Shown here piece by piece: positions 9,145 through 16,931 of a DNA stretch of 64,000 nt. The stretch is taken from contig JAJXUG010000010.1 of NCBI GenBank assembly GCA_021783095.1, forward strand, positions 1 to 64,000, given 5' to 3'. The translations under genes and the position numbers were made by a program. Numbering within the stretch: position 1 is the first letter of the stretch; every line of letters begins with the position of its first letter. Source of the stretch: Chloroflexota bacterium (GTDB lineage Bacteria; Chloroflexota; Limnocylindria; Limnocylindrales; CSP1-4). The notes under the pieces are model-generated. The model saw nothing but the letters and a program-made list of their open reading frames with translations. It was not told where the DNA came from and made no database searches.

Positions 9145-9636
9145 ATGCCCGCCCTGTACAAGAAGCCGTCGCCGCCGAGCGACGACAAGCGCTGGAAGAT
9201 CGTGGAGACGCGGATGCGCCGCATGGGCGACCGGCCCGCGGCGCTGATCGAGGCCCTCCACGCCGCCCAGGAGGCGTTCGGCTACCTCGACGCGGACGCA
9301 CTCCACTTCGTGGGCGACACGCTGGGCGTGCCCCACTCGCGCGTCTACGGCGTGGCGACCTTCTACTCGTTCTTCACGCTCAAGCCGCAGGGCGAGCACA
9401 CGTGCGTGGTCTGCACGGGCACCGCCTGCTACATCAACGGCGCCAAGGACATCCTCGCGGGGCTGGAGCGGGAGCTCGGCGTCAAGCCCAAGCAGACCAC
9501 CCCGGACAACAAGGTGTCGGTCCTGACCGCCCGGTGCCTCGGCGCGTGCAGCCTCGCCCCGGCGGTCATCGTGGACGGTGAGGTGGCCGGCAAGGTCAAG
9601 ACGGGCGAGCTGATCGCCCGACTGGAGGCGATGTGA
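9145..9636 (+). CDS. hoxE: NAD-linked [NiFe] hydrogenase subunit HoxE (NuoE-like)
   Basis: A 163-residue thioredoxin-fold [2Fe-2S] protein, first gene of hoxEFUYH. The cluster ligands are visible as CTGTACY and later RCLGACSLAPAV, the usual four-cysteine pattern of NuoE/HoxE. The ATG at 9145 follows CGGAGGGA. HoxE joins the diaphorase module that moves electrons between NAD(H) and the hydrogenase. The gene overlaps hoxF by GTGA. The full order E-F-U-Y-H defines a group 3d bidirectional hydrogenase rather than complex I. Confidence 0.93.
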   Translation: MPALYKKPSPPSDDKRWKIVETRMRRMGDRPAALIEALHAAQEAFGYLDADALHFVGDTLGVPHSRVYGVATFYSFFTLKPQGEHTCVVCTGTACYINGAKDILAGLERELGVKPKQTTPDNKVSVLTARCLGACSLAPAVIVDGEVAGKVKTGELIARLEAM

Positions 9637-11288
9637 GCGAGCCCAACGGCGCGGCGCGCCCGACCCGCCGCCGCCCGAACGAGGAGATCCACGAGGGACC
9701 CGTGCGCGCCAGCGCGTACGTGTGCGAGGCCGCGAGCTGCATGTCGCTCCAGGCGCACGACATCACGGTCCGCCTGGGCGAGGCGACCGCCGACGCGGGC
9801 ATGAGCGACGTCGTGGTCAAGCGCGTGGGCTGCATGGGCCTGTGCGCGGCCGGGCCGCTGGTCCAGATCCCGCAGACCGGCGAGCTGTTCAGCGCCGTCA
9901 CCCCCGACAACCTCGAGCCGATCGTGCAGGCCCTCGACAAGGTGACCGATGCGCCGGTCCGCCTGCCGCTGGGCCCCTTCTTCGAGCACCAGATCCGGGT
10001 CGTCACCGAGAACTTCGGCGAGATCGACCCCGAGAGCCTCGACGACTACGTCGCGCGCGGCGGCTACGAGGCGCTCCAGCGGGTCCTGGCCGAGATGACC
10101 TCGACGCAGGTGCGCGAGGAGATCACCAAGAGCGGGCTCCGCGGCCGCGGCGGGGCCGGCTACCCGACCGGCCTCAAGTGGACCACGGTCGCCAAGGCGG
10201 CCGGCACCCGGAAGTACGTCATCTGCAACGCCGACGAGGGCGACCCGGGCGCGTTCATGGACCGCTCAGTCCTCGAGAGCGACCCGTTCCGCGTCCTCGA
10301 GGGGATGGCGGTCGCCGCCTTCGCGGTCCACGCCAACGAGGGCTACATCTACTGCCGAGCGGAGTACCCGCTCGCGGTTGCGAGGCTCCGGGGGGCGATC
10401 CGACAGGCGCAGAAGGCCGGCTTCCTGGGCCAGGGGATCGCGGACACGTCGTTCAACTTCGACATCCAGATCCGCCTCGGTGCCGGCGCCTTCGTCTGCG
10501 GCGAGGAGACCGCGCTCATCGCGTCGGTCGAGGGCAAGCGCGGCACCCCGCGTCCCCGCCCGCCGTACCCGGCAGTCGAGGGCCTCAACGGCTGCCCGAC
10601 GCTGATCAACAACGTCGAGAGCTTCGCCAATGTGCCGGCCATCCTGCGCAAGGGCAGCGAGTGGTACGCAGGCCTGGGCTCGGGCAGGAGCAAGGGCACC
10701 AAGGTGTTCGCGCTCGCCGGCCGAATCGTGAACACGGGGCTCGTCGAGGTCCCGATGGGCATGTCGCTGCGCGAGATCGTGTACGACATCGGCGGCGGCA
10801 TCATCGACGGCCGGCCCTTCAAGGCCGTGCAGACCGGCGGCCCCTCCGGCGGCTGCATCCCGGCCCAGCACCTCGACATGCCGATGACCTATGAGGCGCT
10901 CATCGAGGTCGGCTCGTTCATGGGCTCGGGCGGGCTCATCGTCATGGACGACACGTCCTGCATGGTGGACGTGGCCAAGTACTTCATGGACTTCTGCCGC
11001 GACGAGTCGTGCGGCAAGTGCGTGCCGTGCCGCGTCGGCACCACCCAGATGTGGATGCTGCTCGACAAGATCACGCGCGGCAGGGCCGACCTGATCGACC
11101 TGGCCCAGCTGGAGCGCCTCGCGGGCGTCGTCCAGCGCATGAGCCTGTGCGGCCTCGGCCAGGGCGCCCCCAACCCGATCTTCTCCACCCTCCGCTACTT
11201 CCGGGATGAGTACATGGCCCACATCGTCGATCGGCGGTGCCCGGCCGGCGTCTGCGAGATCGAGCAGACGGAGGAGGTGCCGGCATGA
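9633..11288 (+). CDS. hoxF: NAD-linked hydrogenase diaphorase subunit HoxF (NuoF-like)
   Basis: A 551-residue flavoprotein that oxidises or reduces NAD(H). An N-terminal thioredoxin-like [2Fe-2S] domain (about residues 25-110) holds CEAASC and GCMGLCAAGP. The NuoF core follows: RGRGGAGYPTGLKW (FMN/NADH glycine-rich loop), CNADEGDPGAFMDR, FVCGEETALIASVEG and the C-terminal [4Fe-4S] motif SCGKCVPCR. Length and domain order fit HoxF. It starts at GTG in a GTGA overlap with hoxE and ends in ATGA with hoxU. Confidence 0.95.
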   Translation: MSEPNGAARPTRRRPNEEIHEGPVRASAYVCEAASCMSLQAHDITVRLGEATADAGMSDVVVKRVGCMGLCAAGPLVQIPQTGELFSAVTPDNLEPIVQALDKVTDAPVRLPLGPFFEHQIRVVTENFGEIDPESLDDYVARGGYEALQRVLAEMTSTQVREEITKSGLRGRGGAGYPTGLKWTTVAKAAGTRKYVICNADEGDPGAFMDRSVLESDPFRVLEGMAVAAFAVHANEGYIYCRAEYPLAVARLRGAIRQAQKAGFLGQGIADTSFNFDIQIRLGAGAFVCGEETALIASVEGKRGTPRPRPPYPAVEGLNGCPTLINNVESFANVPAILRKGSEWYAGLGSGRSKGTKVFALAGRIVNTGLVEVPMGMSLREIVYDIGGGIIDGRPFKAVQTGGPSGGCIPAQHLDMPMTYEALIEVGSFMGSGGLIVMDDTSCMVDVAKYFMDFCRDESCGKCVPCRVGTTQMWMLLDKITRGRADLIDLAQLERLAGVVQRMSLCGLGQGAPNPIFSTLRYFRDEYMAHIVDRRCPAGVCEIEQTEEVPA

Positions 11289-12001
11289 GCACGGTCTACA
11301 CGCTGACCATCGACGGCCGCGACGTGGCCGGCAACGAGGGCCAGACGATCATGGAGGTGGCCGAGGAGAACGGGATCGACATCCCGGGCCTGTGCCACCT
11401 GCCCGGCATCCACGACCGCGGCGCCTGCCGTCTGTGCGTCGTGGAGATCGAGGGCTCACCCAAGCTCGCGGCGGCCTGCGTCACGCAGATCTCCGAGGGC
11501 ATGCACGTCACCGCGCACAACGAGAAGCTCGAGGACTACCGGCGCGCGGCGACCGAGATGATCTTCTTGGAGCGCAACCACGTGTGCGCCGTGTGCGTTG
11601 CCAACAACCACTGCGAGCTCCAGGACCTCGCGGACGAGCTTCGTGTGACCCACTTCGACCTGCCGCGGATCAGCCCGGCGGTCGACATCGACGCCAGCCA
11701 CAAGCTGTTCACGATCGACCACAACCGCTGCATCCTGTGCCTGCGCTGCGTGCGCGTCTGCGACGAGATCGAGGGCGCCCACACGTGGGACGTGATGCAC
11801 CGCGGTCTCGAGACCCGCGTCCAGACGGACATGGGCATCCCGTGGGGCGAGTCGCCGACCTGCACCAGCTGCGGCAAGTGCGTCCAGGTGTGCCCCACCG
11901 GCGCCCTGTTCGAGAAGGGCCGGCCGGTCGCGGCCGGCTCCAAGACCAAGCGCCCGTTCCTGCCCTGGCTGCGGGTCCACCGGGAGGAGCGAGGGCTGTG
12001 A
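11285..12001 (+). CDS. hoxU: NAD-linked hydrogenase iron-sulfur subunit HoxU
   Basis: A 238-residue electron-wire subunit related to the N-terminus of NuoG. In order: a plant-type [2Fe-2S] domain (GLCHLPGIHDRGACRLC and a later Cys), a NuoG-type His/Cys cluster (HVCAVCVANNHC), and two [4Fe-4S] ferredoxin motifs, CILCLRCVRVCDE and CTSCGKCVQVCPTG. It links HoxF to the hydrogenase module HoxYH. Overlaps of 4 bp on both sides imply coupled translation and fixed stoichiometry. Confidence 0.95.
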   Translation: MSTVYTLTIDGRDVAGNEGQTIMEVAEENGIDIPGLCHLPGIHDRGACRLCVVEIEGSPKLAAACVTQISEGMHVTAHNEKLEDYRRAATEMIFLERNHVCAVCVANNHCELQDLADELRVTHFDLPRISPAVDIDASHKLFTIDHNRCILCLRCVRVCDEIEGAHTWDVMHRGLETRVQTDMGIPWGESPTCTSCGKCVQVCPTGALFEKGRPVAAGSKTKRPFLPWLRVHREERGL

Positions 12002-12528
12002 GCAAGCCGCGTGTCGCCACTGTCTGGCTCGACGGGTGCTCGGGCTGCCACATGAGCCTCGTCGACCTCGACGAGCGGCTGCTCGACATCTTCGGCCGCG
12101 CCGACCTCGTCTACGGGCCGCTCGTGGACGTCAAGGAGTTCCCCGAGAACGTCGACGTCTGCCTCGTCGAGGGGTCCGTCTCGTCCGAGGACGACCTCGA
12201 GCGGCTCATGAAGGTCCGGGAGCGGACCAAGGTGCTGATCGCCTTCGGCGACTGCGCCGTGACGTCCAACGTGCCCGGCATGCGCAACCCCATCGGGGTC
12301 CAGGCGCTCCTGGCCCGCGCGTACCTGGAGAATGCGGACGTCAACAAGGGCATCCCCGACCAGATCATCCCCAAGCTGCTGCCCACCTCGCAGCCGGTCA
12401 ACCGGTTCGTGGACGTGGACGTGTTCCTGCCGGGCTGCCCGCCGCATGCGGACCTGATCTACACCCTGCTCGACGACCTGCTGTCCGGCCGGACCCCCGA
12501 GGTCGCTGGCGCCCGGTTCGGGCGCTGA
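11998..12528 (+). CDS. hoxY: NAD-linked hydrogenase small subunit HoxY
   Basis: A 176-residue small subunit carrying the single proximal [4Fe-4S] cluster. Ligands are seen in WLDGCSGCHMSLVD, in AFGDCAVTSNVPG and in FLPGCPPHAD. It lacks the medial and distal clusters of membrane-bound enzymes, as expected for HoxY. The gene begins with GTG overlapping the hoxU stop (GTGA). It pairs with HoxH 14 bp downstream. Confidence 0.94.
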   Translation: MSKPRVATVWLDGCSGCHMSLVDLDERLLDIFGRADLVYGPLVDVKEFPENVDVCLVEGSVSSEDDLERLMKVRERTKVLIAFGDCAVTSNVPGMRNPIGVQALLARAYLENADVNKGIPDQIIPKLLPTSQPVNRFVDVDVFLPGCPPHADLIYTLLDDLLSGRTPEVAGARFGR

Positions 12529-12541
12529 GGAGGCCGACGCC

Positions 12542-13963
12542 ATGAGCCAGACCATCGTCATCGATCCGGTCACCCGGATCGAGGGCCACTCCAAGATCAC
12601 CATCCAGGTGGACGATCACGGCGAGGTCGTCGACGCGCACTTCCACGTCACCCAGTTCCGGGGGTTCGAGCGGATCACCCAGGGCCGGCCCGTCCACGAG
12701 ATGCCCGCCCTCATGGCCCGCATCTGCGGCATCTGCCCGGTCAGCCACCTGATCGCGAGCAGCAAGGCCGTCGACGACATCATGGCCGTCGAGCCCACGC
12801 CCACCGGCGCGGACCTGCGGCGCGTGATCAACCTGGGCCAGATCGTCCAGAGCAACGCGCTCTCGTTCTTCCACCTCTCGTCGCCGGACCTGCTGTTCGG
12901 CTTCGACGCCGACCCGGCGAAGCGCAACATCGTGGGCGTCGCGCAGGCCAACCCGGGCCTCGCCAAGGACGGCATCGCGCTGCGCAGGTGGGGCCAGCAG
13001 ATCATCGAGTGGATGGGCGGCAAGCGGATCCACCCCGAGGGCATCGTCCCCGGCGGCATGGCATCCCAGCTCACCGCCGAGATCCGGGACCGGATCCTCG
13101 CCGGCGTGCCCGAGGCGATCGCCGCCACCGAGCGCGCCATCGCCTGGTACAAGAGCGACATGGTCCGCTGGGAGGAGGAGGCGTCCACCTTCGGCAACTT
13201 CCGCTCGGCGTTCATGGGCCTCGTCGACCGCCACGGCAACGTGGACCACTACGGCGGCTGGATCCGCGTCGTGGACGCGGACGGCCGCCACCTGGCCGAC
13301 AAGGTGGACCCGAAGACGTTCAACGACTACATCGGCGAGGCCGTGGAGCCGTGGTCGTACCTCAAGTCCACGTACTGGAAGCCGATGGGCTACCCCGACG
13401 GGATCTACCGCGTGGGTCCGCTGGCGCGCCTCAACGTGGCCGAGAGGACCGGCACGCCGCGGGCCGACGAGGAGCTCGAGAAGTTCCGCTGGCGCGTCGG
13501 CCGGATCGCCGGCTCCTCCTTCCACTACCACTACGCCCGCCTGATCGACACCCTGCACGCGATCGAGAAGATCGAGGAGCTGCTGCGCGGCCCCGACATC
13601 CTCTCGCCGCACGTCCGCTCGGTGGCCGGCATCAACCGCAACGAGGGCATCGGCGTGTCCGAGGCCCCGCGCGGAACGCTGATGCACCACTACAAGGTGG
13701 ACGACAACGGCCTTGTCACCTGGGCGAACCTCGTGATCGCCACAGGCCACAACAACATGGCGATGAACCGCGCGGTCCTCCAGGTGGCGCGCAAGCACGT
13801 CAAGGCGGACCGGCTCGAGGAGTCGATGCTCAACCGGGTCGAGTCCGTCATCCGCTGCTACGACCCGTGCCTGTCGTGCTCCACGCACGCGCTCGGGCAC
13901 ATGGCGCTCCGCGTGCAGCTGCTCGCACCCGACGGGCACGTGCTCTCGGAGCTGGTCCGCTGA
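12542..13963 (+). CDS. hoxH: NAD-linked hydrogenase large subunit HoxH
   Basis: A 473-residue catalytic subunit carrying the NiFe(CN)2CO site. The N-terminal ligand pair is RICGICP (Cys62, Cys65) and the C-terminal pair is DPCLSC (Cys443, Cys446) followed by STH449, after which an endopeptidase should remove the last 24 residues. The proton-path Glu14 in VTRIEGH is present, so the site looks fully canonical, unlike the second enzyme at 58067. GAGG upstream of the ATG serves as ribosome site. Reaction: reversible H2 oxidation with NAD+. Confidence 0.96.
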   Translation: MSQTIVIDPVTRIEGHSKITIQVDDHGEVVDAHFHVTQFRGFERITQGRPVHEMPALMARICGICPVSHLIASSKAVDDIMAVEPTPTGADLRRVINLGQIVQSNALSFFHLSSPDLLFGFDADPAKRNIVGVAQANPGLAKDGIALRRWGQQIIEWMGGKRIHPEGIVPGGMASQLTAEIRDRILAGVPEAIAATERAIAWYKSDMVRWEEEASTFGNFRSAFMGLVDRHGNVDHYGGWIRVVDADGRHLADKVDPKTFNDYIGEAVEPWSYLKSTYWKPMGYPDGIYRVGPLARLNVAERTGTPRADEELEKFRWRVGRIAGSSFHYHYARLIDTLHAIEKIEELLRGPDILSPHVRSVAGINRNEGIGVSEAPRGTLMHHYKVDDNGLVTWANLVIATGHNNMAMNRAVLQVARKHVKADRLEESMLNRVESVIRCYDPCLSCSTHALGHMALRVQLLAPDGHVLSELVR

Positions 13964-13965
13964 CG

Positions 13966-14646
13966 ATGGCGGCCGACTCTGGCGCGCGCGCCGCCTCGTC
14001 GCCCAGCGACGGCTCGGCTGCGCGTATCGGCGCTTCGCCGGGGCCCGCACTCGCGCCGTCGCCGGGCTCGGGCTCCGCCGAGCCCGGCGCCCCCTCGCCG
14101 GGCTCGGGCGTCGACTCCGGGCCGGCCGAGGGCGTGCTCGTCGTGGGGTACGGCAACCCGCTTCGGTCCGACGACGGCGTCGGGCCCGTGGTGGCCGAGC
14201 GCCTCGCCTCGGACCCGCGGTTCGCGGGCGCCGATGTCCGGGCCGAACACCAGCTGACACCGGAGCTCGCGCTCGACGCGAGCCGCTCGTGGCTGCTGGT
14301 GCTGGTCGATGCCGCCGAGGGGGTGGCGGCAGGGGAGGTGGTCATCCGCGAGCTGGGTCCGGCGGGCCCGGCGGGCGCGGAGGGTGGGCTGGCGGGCTGC
14401 ATCGAGGAGGGCGGCCCGCCGCTGACGCACCACGTCAACCCAACGGCGCTGCTCGGCCTCGCCGCCGAGCTGTGGGGCGCTGCGCCGCGGACGATCCTGG
14501 CGGGCATCGGCCCGGGCTCGCTGGAACTGGGCGAGGAGCTCACGCCGGAGGTCGAGGCGGCCGTGCCGCGGGCGATCGACGCGGTGGCGGACGCGATGGC
14601 CGCGCTTCGCGATGCGCGAACCGGCGGCGGGGCAGGGGAGGGCTAG
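13966..14646 (+). CDS. hoxW: hydrogenase maturation endopeptidase HoxW
   Basis: A 226-residue HyaD/HoxW-type protease that trims the HoxH tail after nickel insertion. The conserved core begins at VLVVGYGNPLRSDDGVGPVV, where the Asp near residue 70 would sense nickel, and HHVNPTALLGL supplies the later His. The first 55 residues are a Ser/Pro/Gly-rich low-complexity extension not typical of the family; the true start may be a later codon, for example a GTG near the core. It starts 2 bp after hoxH and abuts hypA. Confidence 0.88.
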   Translation: MAADSGARAASSPSDGSAARIGASPGPALAPSPGSGSAEPGAPSPGSGVDSGPAEGVLVVGYGNPLRSDDGVGPVVAERLASDPRFAGADVRAEHQLTPELALDASRSWLLVLVDAAEGVAAGEVVIRELGPAGPAGAEGGLAGCIEEGGPPLTHHVNPTALLGLAAELWGAAPRTILAGIGPGSLELGEELTPEVEAAVPRAIDAVADAMAALRDARTGGGAGEG

Positions 14647-14988
14647 ATGCACGAAGTCGGGATGGTGGCGCAGTTGGTCGATGCGGCGTTGGCGACCGCC
14701 GCCGGACGCCCCGTTGCCGCTGTCCGGATCCGGTACGCGACCACGGTGCCCGAGGACGTCCTGCGCCAGGCGTTCGAGATGCTGACCGGTGACGGCCCAC
14801 TGGCGTCGGCGGTCCTCGAGGCCGAGCCGTTCGACGTCCGGCTCGCCTGCCCCTGCGGCTTCAGCGGGGCGCTCGAGCACGACGATGTCATCGGACCGGG
14901 GCAGGCGGTCTGCCCGTCCTGCGGGGAGCTGCGGTCCTTTCCGCCCACGCCCGAGCTCGAGCTGGTCGAGGTCCGCTGCTCGCCCTGA
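14647..14988 (+). CDS. hypA: hydrogenase nickel-insertion protein HypA
   Basis: A 113-residue nickel chaperone. It begins MHEVGMVAQ, so the N-terminal amine and His2 that bind Ni are present. The zinc site is CPCGF...CPSCGE. It directly follows hoxW. No hypB, C, D, E or F gene is in the window, so those must lie elsewhere; HypA presumably also serves the second hydrogenase. Confidence 0.92.
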   Translation: MHEVGMVAQLVDAALATAAGRPVAAVRIRYATTVPEDVLRQAFEMLTGDGPLASAVLEAEPFDVRLACPCGFSGALEHDDVIGPGQAVCPSCGELRSFPPTPELELVEVRCSP

Positions 14989-15265
14989 CCGCCCGCCTCG
15001 TCGGTGCCCAGCAGCCCGCCGTCGGGTGGATCGTTGCCGCGCCGCAACGCTGTTCTGCGAAATGCGCGTGCGCGGGGCCACGGAGGGCGGCACAATCCGA
15101 CGCGCTCCCCGGCCCGGACCTCCAGGTGGGGAGAAAGCCCCGGGGGCCGGCGATCGCGATCGATCGACGCATGGATGTGCCCCCACGCGCCGTTCTGCGC
15201 GGCGCCGGCCCACGGCGCGGTCGTGTCGCCTATCGCTTGGTCCAGCGACATGGCAACGTAGCGCC

Positions 15266-15955
15266 ATGCCCCGAACCCGTCCTGCCCTGCCGCTCGAGGT
15301 GGAGCTCTACCCGCCGGTCAAGGCGCTCCTGGAGGACCAGGGGTACGAGGTCAAGGCCGAGGTCGGCGGCTGCGACGTGGTGGCCGTGCGCGGGGACGAA
15401 CCGCCGGTCATCGTCGAGCTCAAGCGGACGTTCGGGCTCGGCGTCGTCCTCCAGGGGATCGACCGGCTGGCGGTCACCGATGCCGTCTATGTCGCCGTCG
15501 GCGTCTGGCCGCCCAGACTCGATGACGTGCGGCGGCTGCTGCGTCGGCTGGGCCTGGGGTTGATCGTGGTGAGCCACGGCGACGCCGCGGTGGTGCTCGA
15601 CCCCGGTCCCTACCTGCCGCGCCGCAACCGCCGCCGGGCGGCGCGGCTGCTCGGCGAGCACCAGCGGCGGGTGGGCGATCCGAACACGGGCGGCTCGACG
15701 CGCCGGCCGATCATGACCGCCTACCGCCAGGAGGCCGAGCGCTGCGTGGCGCACCTCGCTGCGGGCCCTGCGCACCTGCGCACGCTCCGCGCCGCGGGAG
15801 ACGTCCCCAACGCGCCCTCGATCCTGCGCCGCGACGTCTACGGCTGGTTCGAGCGGGTGGACCGCGGCGTCTACGGCCTCACGCCCAGGGGCGAGCAAGT
15901 CGCCTCCGAGCGCGTGCCGGTGCCGCGCGGGACGGGCGACTGCGAGATCCCGTGA
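15266..15955 (+). CDS. DUF2161-type putative PD-(D/E)XK phosphodiesterase
   Basis: A 229-residue protein. The N-terminal half has the nuclease-like pattern GYEVKAEVGGCDVVAV then PPVIVELKRTFG, matching the D...ExK arrangement of PD-(D/E)XK enzymes, followed by LQGIDRLAVTDAVYVAV. The C-terminal part contains a winged-helix-like region (ILRRDVYGWFERVDRGVYGL). The family is uncharacterised; DNA processing is inferred only from the fold. A CAACGT box 6 nt before the ATG suggests a leaderless transcript. A 277-bp spacer separates it from hypA. Confidence 0.72.
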   Translation: MPRTRPALPLEVELYPPVKALLEDQGYEVKAEVGGCDVVAVRGDEPPVIVELKRTFGLGVVLQGIDRLAVTDAVYVAVGVWPPRLDDVRRLLRRLGLGLIVVSHGDAAVVLDPGPYLPRRNRRRAARLLGEHQRRVGDPNTGGSTRRPIMTAYRQEAERCVAHLAAGPAHLRTLRAAGDVPNAPSILRRDVYGWFERVDRGVYGLTPRGEQVASERVPVPRGTGDCEIP

Positions 15956-16017
15956 CCTCCCGGGAGGGCTCCGTCGGCGGCGGCTGACCCCTCTGCACCG
16001 CACCCCCGGCCACCGAA

Positions 16018-16109
16018 GCGCTCCGGTTGGTACCACCGGCTCACCGAGAGTACGGGTTGTCCCGAGCGCTCCGGACTCCGACACTCCATACAGCAAGCAG
16101 CCGGAGCGC
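16018..16109. promoter_or_regulatory. three GCGCTCCGG motifs upstream of the HTH gene
   Basis: GCGCTCCGG occurs at 16018-16026 and 16066-16074 and in reverse orientation at 16101-16109, 52-143 bp before the small HTH gene. Repeats placed so close to a DNA-binding protein gene could be its own operators. This is inference from position only. Confidence 0.35.
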
Positions 16110-16160
16110 ACCGAAGTGCCCTCAACGCAACGACCCGGCTCGGCATAAGGGAAGCAACCG

Positions 16161-16355
16161 ATGGCGTCCATGGCAATGCACGAACTCGGGCCGATGCTCA
16201 CCGCGAGCGAAGTGGCCGAGATGCTCCACCTCCACGTGAACACCGTGAAGCGGCTCGGCGATCGCGGCGAGCTCCCGTACTACCGCGTCTGCAAGCGTGG
16301 CGACCGTCGCTTCCGGCTCGAGGACGTCATGCAGTTCCTCGCCCGGAACCGCTGA
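16161..16355 (+). CDS. excisionase/MerR-like helix-turn-helix protein
   Basis: A 64-residue DNA-binding protein made almost entirely of one winged helix-turn-helix: MLTASEVAEMLHLHVNTVKR, then YYRVCKRGDRRFRLEDVMQF, the usual HTH_17 (AlpA/Xis-type) layout. ATG at 16161 is used, with GGGAAG upstream; internal ATGs at 16170 and 16194 are possible. It is isolated in a repeat-rich spacer, so it could be a plasmid- or element-derived regulator, or a chromosomal one. Confidence 0.8.
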   Translation: MASMAMHELGPMLTASEVAEMLHLHVNTVKRLGDRGELPYYRVCKRGDRRFRLEDVMQFLARNR

Positions 16356-16731
16356 ACCCCGGCTCCGTTGGCGGGCGGCGGATCCGCCGCAATAACGGCG
16401 TTGTCGCCTGCGGTGCACTCACGCACCTTGGCGCACGCCCCGCCTGGAGTCATGCACCAACACGGCTTCAGTCCGAGGCCCTTCCGCAAGGAGGGGCCCT
16501 TCGATTCCCCGGCATCCTCTCGAGCGGCGGCTTGCCGCTGGGCGGCTCAGGGCGCTGGGTTCAGGCTGATGGGCGCCGCCCTGCGGCGCGAGGGGCGTTG
16601 GCGCGACGCCACCAAATCGGCGGCCATTGTCGCTTGGGTGACTCGTCGCGTTGGCGCCTCGCCGGCGGGTTCCGGCGTTGGTGGTACCGCGCCACCGATC
16701 AGAGGCGAAGACCGCCCCCCGGCGGCGATCT
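16356..16731. other. non-coding spacer with an inverted copy of the 52-bp repeat core
   Basis: No credible gene. Positions about 16599-16618 hold the reverse complement of the repeat core found at 16782-16801, with one mismatch. Several GGCGCC palindromes and a GC-rich dyad near 16480-16500 are present. Open frames on both strands are Arg/Ala/Gly-rich and unlike proteins. Confidence 0.5.
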
Positions 16732-16852
16732 GGTGGCGCCGCGCCAACGGGCCGCTGCCGGCCTGCGCGGGGGCCCGGCGTTTGGTGGCGCCGCGCCAAC
16801 GGGCCGCTGCCGGCTCGCGCGGGGGCCCGGCGTTTGGTGGCGCCGCGCCAAC
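16732..16852. repeat. 52-bp tandem repeat, about 2.3 copies
   Basis: Units start at 16732, 16784 and 16836, each opening with GGTGGCGCCGCGCCAAC. The first two are nearly identical over 52 bp, the third is cut after 17 bp. The core can fold on itself (TTGG...CCAA around GCG/CGC), as REP-type sequences do. There is no constant-spacer pattern, so this is not a CRISPR array. Confidence 0.8.
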
Positions 16853-16931
16853 ACCGGCGAGGCCCGGGTGCGGAGGGCGGCTCGCCGGAGCCGTGGCAGG
16901 CGCCGCTGGCCGCCTGGTCTGCTGAGCAGCC

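Noticed and set aside
9145-12001. Complex I (nuoEFG) rather than hydrogenase diaphorase
   Set aside because: The downstream hoxY, hoxH, protease and hypA genes and the short HoxU size settle the matter.
16732-16852. CRISPR array
   Set aside because: Units are directly abutting 52-bp copies without unique spacers, and no cas genes are present.
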